The position numbers were made by a program, and so were the translations under genes. Positions 16,237 to 23,721 of a stretch of 34,923 nt of DNA are shown here, in pieces (the first letter of the stretch is position 1; each line of letters starts with the position of its first letter). Below the pieces are notes generated by a model. The model was not told the origin of the DNA and did not search any database. It saw nothing but the letters and a program-made list of their open reading frames with translations. Source of the DNA: Tissierellia bacterium (GTDB lineage Bacteria > Bacillota > Clostridia > Tissierellales > Peptoniphilaceae); NCBI GenBank assembly GCA_030537765.1, contig JAUNVH010000007.1, positions 23,919 to 58,841 of the forward strand. Reading direction: 5' to 3'.

Positions 16237-17054
16237 ATGAAAAATATTCATATTATCACAGGCGGTTCAAGTGGAATCGGTTTAGAATGTGCAAAGAGAT
16301 TTAAAGAAGGATTAGTTTTAGTAACTGGAAGAACTGAAAGCAAATTAGAAAAAGCTGTTGAAGAACTTAAAGCTTTAGGCGTTGACGCAGCTTATAAGAC
16401 TGGCGATATTTCTAGCCAAGAAAGCGTAGACGAACTTTTTGAATACGCTAAGAGTTTAGGCAATGTAAAGACTTTGATTAACTCTGCAGGAGTTAGTGGA
16501 GTTGGAGCAGATGCTAAATTCACTTTAGAAATAGACTTGCTAGGCACATTGCATCTAATTGAATCTGCAAAAAATATATGGATAAAGGTGGAGTAGTATT
16601 ATTAATTGCCTCAATGATGGGCCATGTAGTGCCACCAAATCCAGAGTATGACAAATACTTGCAAGAACCTGATCTTGATGGAGCAATCGATAAATTAGTT
16701 GAATTTACTAATAATCATTCAGACGTTGCCTACAATTTCTCAAAACGTGGAGTGCATCTAATGGTTAGAAAGAACGCACAAGAATTTGGCAAAAAAGGTT
16801 TGAGAATATTATCAGTTTCACCAGGAATTATTATGACGCCAATGGCTAAAAAAGCAGCCGAAGCTCATCCTGAACAAATGAATTATATGAAGAGCGTTAC
16901 TCCAGCCGGAAGAAACGGCGAACCGGAAGATATTGCAAATGCAGTTGAGTTCTTAACAAGCGATAAAGCTAGTTTCATAACAGGAACAGATTTACTCGTA
17001 GACGGAGGACTTGCAAATATACTTCCCGAATTGATGGCAAAAAGAGAACAATAA
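16237..17054 (+). pseudogene. SDR oxidoreductase interrupted by a -1 frameshift at an A6 run
   Basis: Two overlapping frames (16237-16596 and 16578-17054) together make one SDR. The first part has T-G-G-S-S-G-I-G (8-15) and N-S-A-G. The second has the catalytic Ser, Tyr and Lys and the G-T-D-L-L-V-D-G-G end. Adding one A to the A6 run at 16569-16574 joins them into a 272-residue protein with Ser126, Tyr166 and Lys170. The 40-residue Ser-Tyr gap is unusual for SDRs but resembles Comamonas 3-alpha-hydroxysteroid dehydrogenase/carbonyl reductase (Ser114, Tyr155). Causes could be a sequencing error, a true mutation, or -1 ribosomal slippage, since A-AAA-AAT lies in the correct phase for a slippery heptamer. 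Both halves keep good coding character, so any loss is recent. GGAGG precedes the first ATG. Confidence 0.85.
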
Positions 17055-17060
17055 AAATCT

Positions 17061-17088
17061 ATCTCCCGATTAATTTCGGGAGATTTTT
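17061..17088 (+). terminator. Terminator of the SDR pair
   Basis: A perfect 9-bp stem (ATCTCCCGA 17061-17069 with 17076-17084), a 6-base loop and five T residues, just after the second SDR. Confidence 0.92.
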
Positions 17089-17095
17089 GTATATT

Positions 17096-17122
17096 AAAAA
17101 GAAGCTCCTAAATTGGAGCTTC
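17096..17122 (-). terminator. Terminator of the small SLH protein gene
   Basis: A perfect 8-bp stem (17101-17108 with 17115-17122), a 6-base loop, then TTTTT on the minus strand. It lies 35 bases after the stop at 17158 and faces the SDR terminator. Confidence 0.88.
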
Positions 17123-17157
17123 AAAATTTTTAAACCAACTGGTCTATATTATTTTCC

Positions 17158-17889
17158 TCAGGGTGATTTTGGAACTACTGGTTCTTCCGGAATGGGAATT
17201 AAAGAATCATCTTCGACTGGTCCTGTGCAATCGATAATAATGCTGGGCAATTTGTCAAAATTTACTTCGAGTTTTTCGCCCGCTTTTAATTTTAACATTC
17301 TAGAAATTACCGTTGCAGCTTCCGCCCTTGTCATTCCGTCATTTGGATTGAAATTATATTTATCATCACCTTGCAAAAGTCCTCTGGCATACGCCATGAG
17401 TATAAAGTCTGCACGTTTTCTATCTTTTAAAACTTCTTGCAAATCTGCAATAGTTTCTGCTGCTTTTACGACAATATCACTCTCAGGCATTTCTAAATTC
17501 AAAACTTTGTCAATTGCCTTTTCACACATTTCAGCCATTTCTTTGCGGCTGATAACTTCATCTGCAATTTCTACTGAATATAATAACTCAGGAATTATTT
17601 CCATATCTTCGGCATATTTAATATATCCGCTATACCAATAGTCATTTATAGGCTCTCTCTCGCCCGCAATTATGCGCACCACGAGCGCTAAAAATTCGCC
17701 TCTCGAGATTTTTGCATCTGGCTTGAATGTGCCGTCTTTATAGCCTTTGAAAATCTCTTTTTCTGTAAGTTCCATCACAGTATCATAATACCAATCGTCT
17801 TTTGATACATCAGAATATGAAGTATCAGCAAATGCAGTCTGACTAAATAGCATTATGAATGCAATAGATAAAATCAAAGCTTTTTTCAT
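17158..17889 (-). CDS. Small secreted SLH-domain protein
   Basis: Exported wall-associated protein of 243 residues. A signal peptide (1-21, ending A-F-A) is followed by three SLH-like repeats. The first, at 24-73, is typical (Y-S-D-V, W-Y-Y, G-Y-K-D-G-T-F-K-P, I-S-R-G-E-F). The second, at about 85-130, is degenerate. The third, about 150-200, ends with F-N-P-N-D-G-M-T-R-A-E. The remaining 40 residues are acidic and proline-rich with no domain. Nearly the whole mature protein is thus an anchor, so it may act in wall or S-layer organisation rather than carry an enzyme. GGAAGGTG precedes the ATG. The copper-amine-oxidase-N protein gene lies 54 bases upstream on the same strand, perhaps in one operon. 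Confidence 0.88.
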   Translation of the reverse strand: MKKALILSIAFIMLFSQTAFADTSYSDVSKDDWYYDTVMELTEKEIFKGYKDGTFKPDAKISRGEFLALVVRIIAGEREPINDYWYSGYIKYAEDMEIIPELLYSVEIADEVISRKEMAEMCEKAIDKVLNLEMPESDIVVKAAETIADLQEVLKDRKRADFILMAYARGLLQGDDKYNFNPNDGMTRAEAATVISRMLKLKAGEKLEVNFDKLPSIIIDCTGPVEDDSLIPIPEEPVVPKSP

Positions 17890-17943
17890 GGTTTCACCTT
17901 CCTTAAGATTATTATATCATCGTAAAGCGCTTTAATAAAGTAA

Positions 17944-19359
17944 TTATTTAAATAGTTCCTCGCCGGCATAAGTTCTGCCTTCAACAATTTGTAAATTTAG
18001 ATCTTTTTTTGCATCATCATTTACTTTAAAAGTCTTATTTACAGTATCGATAGAGATTACATCTGGTTCTAAATGAATTGTAATTACTTTATCTTCTGCA
18101 TTCCAACTAACTTCGCCATTTGCATTATCAAAAATTTCTCTAACTGGATAAAGCTCTTTGCCATCTACTTTTATTGGAGAAATATTAAATCTAATCTCAG
18201 TTTCCCCTAACAAAATTTTGTGTTTGAAGTTTTGAAGTTGCATTATGGTTATCTTTAATGGCTTAATCTTTGCAGGTGTGAAACTGTGGTCTACATCTTC
18301 AAAGAATACTAATGCCAATTCATTTTTGACATCTTTCATTTCGCCATTTTTTCCGTCGGCAAAAGTTACATTTGTGTGATCATAATTATGCATTTGAATT
18401 CCTGTGCCTTGAAGATTAAATTCTTCGTCAATAGTTGCCAAAATTGCATCAATATCGGCTTCGTTTTCGTTTAAAACAACGACTTTTGGCACAATTCTTT
18501 GAGGTTCTTCGTAATTATATACATCGTCTTCATCATAAAATATTGTTACTTTGTCGCCAGACTTTAGAGTATCTGGTTTAATTTGATCATATAGTTTGTC
18601 GCTATATACTGATGATTTTGTCATAATATTTACCAAAGCATCATATGAACCGCCGTCCATAGGAACATTTACTTCAAGTGAAATATGGCCTTGGTCATTG
18701 ATCACTTTTTTGACTTCTGCTTTCATTTCAGTATATTCTACTGCATTTGAATCTTTTTTAGAATTTAAGAAATAAATTTTTGAAGCATTAGTTTGTGCCG
18801 GTATACTTCTTGTAGATTCTCTATATAGAACGATAAGATTTTTATTTTCAAAATCTCCATCTTCTGATTTTTCTCCGTCTGAATAATAGACTTCTTTTGC
18901 ATCATAAGCATTTATTGCTAAGCGATGTCTTGCGCCTTCAAGTTCTTCATTAAAGAAATCTACATCGATATTAAATCCATCTTCTGAATCGATTGCGATT
19001 ACATCTGGTGTAAATTGTGCCGGCATGCTTAACATAACTGGAGTATTTACATCATAAAAGACAGTAATTTTCATATCTTTTTTCAAATCGGCTGCAGTTT
19101 TTAAACTGCCATCTTTTGTGTCCACAATAATTGGAGTATCTCCAACTCTCAATATAAAATTGACATTATTGTCAGTTGCACTCTTTAGATGAATTGCAAA
19201 ATATCCATCTTCTTCTACAATTTTGTCAATTGAACCATTCATCTTCAAAAAGCCAATTTTTTCGCCATCTAATTGTGCTAAATCTTCATTTCCTTTTGCA
19301 GCTGCAACTGTGCTAAAGAGCATTATCATTGCAAGTGCTAGTAAAATTTTCTTTTTCAT
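17944..19359 (-). CDS. Secreted protein with copper amine oxidase N-terminal-like domain
   Basis: Exported protein of 471 residues with a signal peptide (1-21). Most of it (25-370) is predicted beta-rich and of a family I cannot name; it contains repeated segments with a D-K-V/M-T-I/V-F-Y-D motif (residues near 93-98 and 266-271), which suggests internally related OB- or immunoglobulin-like modules. The C-terminal portion (about 385-430) reads S-P-I-K-V-D-G-K-E-L-Y-P-V-R-E and V-S-W-N-A-E-D-K-V-I-T-I, the usual pattern of the stalk domain named after copper amine oxidase. Clostridia use this domain in many surface proteins without oxidase activity. GGAGGATAAA precedes the ATG. Function unknown, surface role likely. 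Confidence 0.82.
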   Translation of the reverse strand: MKKKILLALAMIMLFSTVAAAKGNEDLAQLDGEKIGFLKMNGSIDKIVEEDGYFAIHLKSATDNNVNFILRVGDTPIIVDTKDGSLKTAADLKKDMKITVFYDVNTPVMLSMPAQFTPDVIAIDSEDGFNIDVDFFNEELEGARHRLAINAYDAKEVYYSDGEKSEDGDFENKNLIVLYRESTRSIPAQTNASKIYFLNSKKDSNAVEYTEMKAEVKKVINDQGHISLEVNVPMDGGSYDALVNIMTKSSVYSDKLYDQIKPDTLKSGDKVTIFYDEDDVYNYEEPQRIVPKVVVLNENEADIDAILATIDEEFNLQGTGIQMHNYDHTNVTFADGKNGEMKDVKNELALVFFEDVDHSFTPAKIKPLKITIMQLQNFKHKILLGETEIRFNISPIKVDGKELYPVREIFDNANGEVSWNAEDKVITIHLEPDVISIDTVNKTFKVNDDAKKDLNLQIVEGRTYAGEELFK

Positions 19360-19552
19360 TTTATCCTCCTATTAAATCATTAGGTTTAGAGCATTTTTAT
19401 TGCTCATATTTTTAGTCTCAGTTAATATTATACTCTTTACAGATTTTCATAGGTTAAAAATCGATTACAAATGAGATACAATATATTTAATTTATAGCTT
19501 AATTGTTTCAAATTGGGGTAAATTCTTACTAAATGGTACAGGAGGTTACAAT

Positions 19553-20815
19553 ATGGATACAAATGAATTAATTAAACTGCGTAGAGAATTTCGTCAAATA
19601 GCAGAAGTCGGTTGGCTTGAAATTCAAACCACGATCAAAATAATAGAATATTTAAAATCGCTCGGTTATAAAGTAAGATATGGAAAAGATATTCATTCCA
19701 AAAATCGTCTTGGCGTGCCTCCAAAAGAGGAATATGAAAATTATTTAAAGAATATTCAATTGCCCAATGTGGATTTCGATATATCAGAAATAAAAGAAGG
19801 CTATACAGGCTGCGTTGCCTATATGGAATCTAAAAATCCAGGGCCAAATATTGGAATGAGAGTAGATATTGATGCATTGCCACTAATAGAGTCGAAAGAT
19901 GAAGATCATCTGCCCACAAAGCTCGGATTTGCAAGCAAAAACGAAGGCTTTACTCACGCTTGCGGACATGATGGCCATATTACAATTGGGCTAGGTGTTG
20001 CAAAATATATTGCCGAAAATATCGATAATTTAAAAGGCACATATACTCTAATATTTCAGCCGGCGGAAGAAGGCGTGCGTGGAGCATCTTCTATGACTGA
20101 AGCTGGAGTAGTCGATCATATAGACTATTTAATGGGCGCTCATATTGGCATGAATGAAAAAAACGGAGTGCTAGGAGTTGGCACGCAAAACTTTTTGGCA
20201 ACTGCAAAATATGATGTAGAATTTAAAGGCAAAATGACTCATGCTGCAGCAGCGCCAGAACTTGGCAAAAATGCACTTTTAGGAGCGGCATCTTGCGCGT
20301 TAAATCTTCACACATTGCCACAATTTGGCAAAGGCATGGCTAGGCTAAATGTCGGGGTTTTAAATGCAGGTACTGGCAGAAATGTAGTAGCAGCAAATGC
20401 CAAAATGCTTTTGGAAGTAAGGGGTGATACTTCTGAAAATGCAAAACTGATAGAAGAAAAGATGAAAAAAGTGGTCGAAGGCAGCGCCATGCAATACGAT
20501 TTGGAATATAGTATGACCAAAATGGGAGAAGCTGCAGCTTTTAATACAAAACATCCAGAATTTACCGATATGATCGCCGATGAAATGAAAAAGCGTGGCT
20601 TTGAAATTGACTTAAGGCCATCACTTGGTGCATCAGAAGATGTCAGCTTTATGCTTAAAAGAGTTGAAGAAAATGGAGGTAAATGCATACACTATCTTTT
20701 TGGCACTCAGCTTAGCGCACCGCATCACAATGAAAAATTTGATTACAAAGAAGATGTGCTAGACTTCGGTGTAAAAGCCTTTATCGAAACGATTGATATA
20801 TTTAATAAACTATAA
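19553..20815 (+). CDS. M20 amidohydrolase, AbgA-like
   Basis: Cytoplasmic metal-dependent amidohydrolase of 420 residues. It has M-R-V-D-I-D-A-L-P (102-110), H-A-C-G-H-D-G-H (135-142) with metal-ligand candidates Cys137 and His139, and Q-P-A-E-E-G (169-174) with Glu172/Glu173. A C-terminal H-H-N-E stretch and a lid domain near 210-325 complete the M20D layout. The early insertion with R-Y-G-K and G-Y-T-G-C-V-A-Y matches AbgA, the catalytic subunit A of p-aminobenzoyl-glutamate hydrolase, better than hippurate hydrolase. No AbgB partner is nearby, so substrate remains open: aminobenzoyl-glutamate or another N-acyl amino acid. CAGGAGG lies seven bases before the ATG. It is a single-gene unit with its own terminator, divergent from the surface protein gene. 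Confidence 0.87.
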   Translation: MDTNELIKLRREFRQIAEVGWLEIQTTIKIIEYLKSLGYKVRYGKDIHSKNRLGVPPKEEYENYLKNIQLPNVDFDISEIKEGYTGCVAYMESKNPGPNIGMRVDIDALPLIESKDEDHLPTKLGFASKNEGFTHACGHDGHITIGLGVAKYIAENIDNLKGTYTLIFQPAEEGVRGASSMTEAGVVDHIDYLMGAHIGMNEKNGVLGVGTQNFLATAKYDVEFKGKMTHAAAAPELGKNALLGAASCALNLHTLPQFGKGMARLNVGVLNAGTGRNVVAANAKMLLEVRGDTSENAKLIEEKMKKVVEGSAMQYDLEYSMTKMGEAAAFNTKHPEFTDMIADEMKKRGFEIDLRPSLGASEDVSFMLKRVEENGGKCIHYLFGTQLSAPHHNEKFDYKEDVLDFGVKAFIETIDIFNKL

Positions 20816-20818
20816 AAT

Positions 20819-20858
20819 TTAGGCTCTATATCATTATTGATATCGAGCCTAATTTTTT
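20819..20858 (+). terminator. Terminator of the AbgA-like gene
   Basis: A long stem (TTAGGCTC 20819-20826 with 20845-20852, extended inward with one mismatch), a TTAT loop and six T residues, immediately after the stop. Confidence 0.9.
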
Positions 20859-21096
20859 ATAATCATTTTGCTTTAAGCCAAAGTAAAAAAGATTCTATAA
20901 TATTTTTAAATGCCTTTTGGCAGTTCTCACTCTCTTTGACTAATCCTAATATAATCTCGTTTTTAATTAACTTAAGCTATTATCTTGTTTAATTAAATTA
21001 AAAATTATAGAACCCTTTTTAAATATTCTAATAAAATATTAAAATACCTCTCTATATATATGATATGCATGATGTTTAATTACAATCTAATAATAA
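20859..21096. other. Non-coding AT-rich spacer
   Basis: I see no gene, repeat or RNA structure in this stretch. It lies between the amidohydrolase terminator and a start-less coding remnant, so it may be the decayed 5' part of that remnant. Confidence 0.5.
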
Positions 21097-21411
21097 ATTA
21101 AAACTGCTTTTAGATTTGAAAAACCTTTTGGAGGCACTTATGTTACTCAAAGTGGCGACGAACAGTTAGTAATAACATTTGACAATAAAACTTCTGAATA
21201 TTACTTTTATGGAGATTCAATTTTAAAAGAAAAAGGAAAATTCGAGCCAACTAAATTAGACGAAATTTATCTTATAAATGTAGATGATGAGTTTAAGCAG
21301 ATATTTGTAAAAGACGATGAGATTTACTATCTTTACGACTTAGAAAATGAGGAGGCAAGAGTTTTTACAAAAAGTTCAGATGGTGTAGTATCTTTTCACC
21401 AATATGAATAA
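21097..21411 (+). pseudogene. Coding remnant without a start codon
   Basis: An open frame of 104 codons runs from after a TAA at 21094 to a TAA at 21409. It contains no ATG, GTG or TTG in frame, so it cannot start normally. Its composition is protein-like: alternating charged and aromatic residues such as Y-Y-F-Y-G-D, I-F-V-K-D-D-E-I-Y-Y-L-Y, and a beta-rich pattern. I do not recognise the family; it looks like the C-terminal part of a small exported or lipoprotein-type beta protein. A GGAGG-like site with an ATG near 21140 is in another frame and yields only nine codons. Most likely the rest of a gene whose 5' end has been lost. Confidence 0.6.
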
Positions 21412-21418
21412 TTTGCAT

Positions 21419-21450
21419 TTTAAAATCCCTTGAAGGTTTTCAAGGGATTT
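21419..21450 (-). terminator. Terminator of the wal operon
   Basis: A perfect 12-bp stem (21423-21434 with 21439-21450), a 4-base loop, then TTTTA on the minus strand. It starts four bases after the walI stop and may also end plus-strand transcripts. Confidence 0.88.
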
Positions 21451-21453
21451 CCT

Positions 21454-22290
21454 TTATATATTGTCTATTATTAAAAATTCTCCGTCTGAAAATTGAATTC
21501 GCCATGCAGGCAGCGCTCTGCCTTTTAATGTTTTTGTAATATCTTCTACATAGCCCTGTTCTTCTGGGTCGAAATAGTAGCAAAGTTCAATATCTGTTAT
21601 AATCTTGCCGCGATTTTCTTCGCCAATTAAAGAAAGTAATGCCTTTGATGCAGAATTTATATAAGTCTTTGTCGCACTTTCTGAAAGCACATTGACCCAA
21701 AGTCTATCAAGTCTTGAAACTCCATCATTTGTTACATAGACATTTGTATAGCTTGTCTCAACAGTTCTACCTTTATAGAGTTTATGATATTTTAAAATAG
21801 TTTCGTCATTATTTATTTCAATAACTTTTAAACTCATATCGTCTGTGGAGATATTTTTAGACTCAAAAAATTCTTCTGCCATTTTTATGGCTTCATCTGC
21901 ATCTAGGCTTCCCGTTTTTTCTATTTCTTTTTCATATAATAGTCTTTTAGAATTTATAACGGAGAGCGTTTCGTCCTTATATTCATATGTTATCAGCTTG
22001 CCAGCATTTACAACTGTGGCTTTAGAATCGAAGAAATCATGATTTAACTTTTGTGGCTCAATCGATTCAAAACTCACTTCCACAACGTTTAAGCCGTCTT
22101 GATCAGTTGGAATTTCGCAGCTTAAATCGATGCCATAATTATTTAATATACTTTGAGTTTTTTCTACAAAGACATGAGTTTTAGTCTTGTCTTCATATTT
22201 TTTATTTTCAAAATATATTGTGCCAAGTAGCATTAAATTAACTGCCGCAAGCATTATTAATAATAAATTTTTAGATTTTGACCAATCCAT
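21454..22290 (-). CDS. walI: WalI (YycI) regulator of WalK
   Basis: Membrane-anchored auxiliary protein of 278 residues. It starts M-D-W-S-K-S-K, typical for YycI, with one membrane segment (about 8-27) and an extracytoplasmic beta-rich region ending in A-L-P-A-W-R-I-Q-F, also a family trait. In Bacillus and Staphylococcus WalI and WalH form a complex with the WalK kinase and adjust its activity. The ATG directly follows the walH stop with GGAGAG upstream. It is the last gene of walR-walK-walH-walI; the metallo-hydrolase walJ, common at this place in Bacilli, is not here. Confidence 0.85.
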   Translation of the reverse strand: MDWSKSKNLLLIMLAAVNLMLLGTIYFENKKYEDKTKTHVFVEKTQSILNNYGIDLSCEIPTDQDGLNVVEVSFESIEPQKLNHDFFDSKATVVNAGKLITYEYKDETLSVINSKRLLYEKEIEKTGSLDADEAIKMAEEFFESKNISTDDMSLKVIEINNDETILKYHKLYKGRTVETSYTNVYVTNDGVSRLDRLWVNVLSESATKTYINSASKALLSLIGEENRGKIITDIELCYYFDPEEQGYVEDITKTLKGRALPAWRIQFSDGEFLIIDNI

Positions 22291-23721
22291 TTATTTTCTC
22301 TCCATAATTAATCTGCCTGAATAAATATCGTAATAGAGCTTGCCCTCTGGCATGATGATTTCATAAGCAGTACTTACGCCCCAATGTTCATCTCCGTTTA
22401 GATCGTCAATATAGACAATATTTATATCGATAATATTATTAATTATATAATTTAATTTTTCATCTAAATTCAAATTGTCGAATTCTTGTTTTTGAATAGC
22501 CGTCAAAGAATTAGACATTGTAATTTTATTCAAATCTATTATCTTATCCACATCTAGCGGAACTTCAGCTCGTTTTGATCTACCCGTCATTTCTTTTGCA
22601 ACTCTGACAATTTGCACATATCTTTTGACTGAAGTATTAAATACATCAATCTCGACATAGTCTTTTATTTCATCGTCTAAAATTTTAACTGGATAACCTT
22701 CAGCTTCTAAAGAAAATTTGAATTTATAGCCTTGCTGTTTTTTAAAATCAATCTCTTCTACATCGGAAAGATATAGATTTCTATCGAAGCCGATTCTGTC
22801 GTATATAAATTTTAATGCAGTATCTATCGATAGATAAAAATTTCTCTCTACAGTTTCTGGCTGATTCGGATCATAAAAGGCTATTTTCCCATATTCATAA
22901 ATTTTTAATGTCCTTGGATCATCAACATATATTCTGCTTCCGTCTTCTTCGATAAGCGCTCTGAGATAATTTACGGGCTTTCCCATAAATCGCATTACTA
23001 AATTATTTACATATTGATTTTCCATATTGCGCATAATATTTTCCATATAGATTGGTGGCGGGCTCAATCTGTCAGTTCTAGGCACCAATATATAAGAGTT
23101 TAGATCTAATCTTTCGCCCAAAAATTTATATTCGATAAATTCGTCCTTTTCTTTTATACTATCTACTATGGAAATTAGATTTTCTGTATCTAGATTTTTT
23201 AAAAATACAATCAGATGAATATCGCCTTTAGACAGCACAATATAATTTTCTTCATTTAATGAAATATAGATTTCATTTGCATCGTGCCAACTTTCGGAAG
23301 GTCTGTTTTTAGTCTTGACTTCCAAAATATTCAAAAATGTGCCTATCGGTGTGCTGTCGTCAAAATGAAGCACTAGCGATTCTTTTTCCATCAAAAGTCT
23401 ATAATCAAAATTGCTTAGAGCTTGCGCTGTAACAATATCTGATTCATCGGCTTCAAATATAGATTTTAATACATCAGGTATATATTTCCAAAGTTGAAAT
23501 TTTTCTTCGTCATATAAAACAGTATGCGTGCTCTCGCCAAAGTTTACTACAATCTTTTTGGGATTTGCAATATCGCTTACTAGATAATTGTCGGTAAACA
23601 TTTTATCAATTTCATCTATGCCATTATCTCTTTGCGGTGGCACTAGCCAAACTTTTCTTGCAAGCATCAGTGCAGAAATTGTCAAAGCTAAAAGCAGAAT
23701 CGATTTTAATCTCTCTTTCAA
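22291..23721 (-). CDS. walH: WalH (YycH) regulator of WalK
   Basis: Membrane-anchored regulator of 476 residues. It begins M-K-E-R-L-K-S-I-L-L-L, with one membrane segment (about 7-23), then a long extracytoplasmic part of mixed alpha/beta character, as in YycH. Family identity rests on this layout, its size and above all its position between walK and walI. In known systems it works with WalI to control WalK from outside. The start codon is TTG, overlapping the walK stop as TTGA, and no ATG is available before residue 19; this points to translation coupled to walK and probably a low yield. Confidence 0.8.
   Translation of the reverse strand: MKERLKSILLLALTISALMLARKVWLVPPQRDNGIDEIDKMFTDNYLVSDIANPKKIVVNFGESTHTVLYDEEKFQLWKYIPDVLKSIFEADESDIVTAQALSNFDYRLLMEKESLVLHFDDSTPIGTFLNILEVKTKNRPSESWHDANEIYISLNEENYIVLSKGDIHLIVFLKNLDTENLISIVDSIKEKDEFIEYKFLGERLDLNSYILVPRTDRLSPPPIYMENIMRNMENQYVNNLVMRFMGKPVNYLRALIEEDGSRIYVDDPRTLKIYEYGKIAFYDPNQPETVERNFYLSIDTALKFIYDRIGFDRNLYLSDVEEIDFKKQQGYKFKFSLEAEGYPVKILDDEIKDYVEIDVFNTSVKRYVQIVRVAKEMTGRSKRAEVPLDVDKIIDLNKITMSNSLTAIQKQEFDNLNLDEKLNYIINNIIDINIVYIDDLNGDEHWGVSTAYEIIMPEGKLYYDIYSGRLIMERK

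Noticed and set aside
17087..17641. A 184-codon plus-strand frame
   Set aside because: Antisense to the small SLH gene, which has a signal peptide, SLH motifs and a good ribosome binding site; the plus frame has none of these.
21140..21169. ATG with a GGAGG-like site at 21140 as a gene start
   Set aside because: The frame closes after nine codons and differs from the protein-like frame of the remnant.
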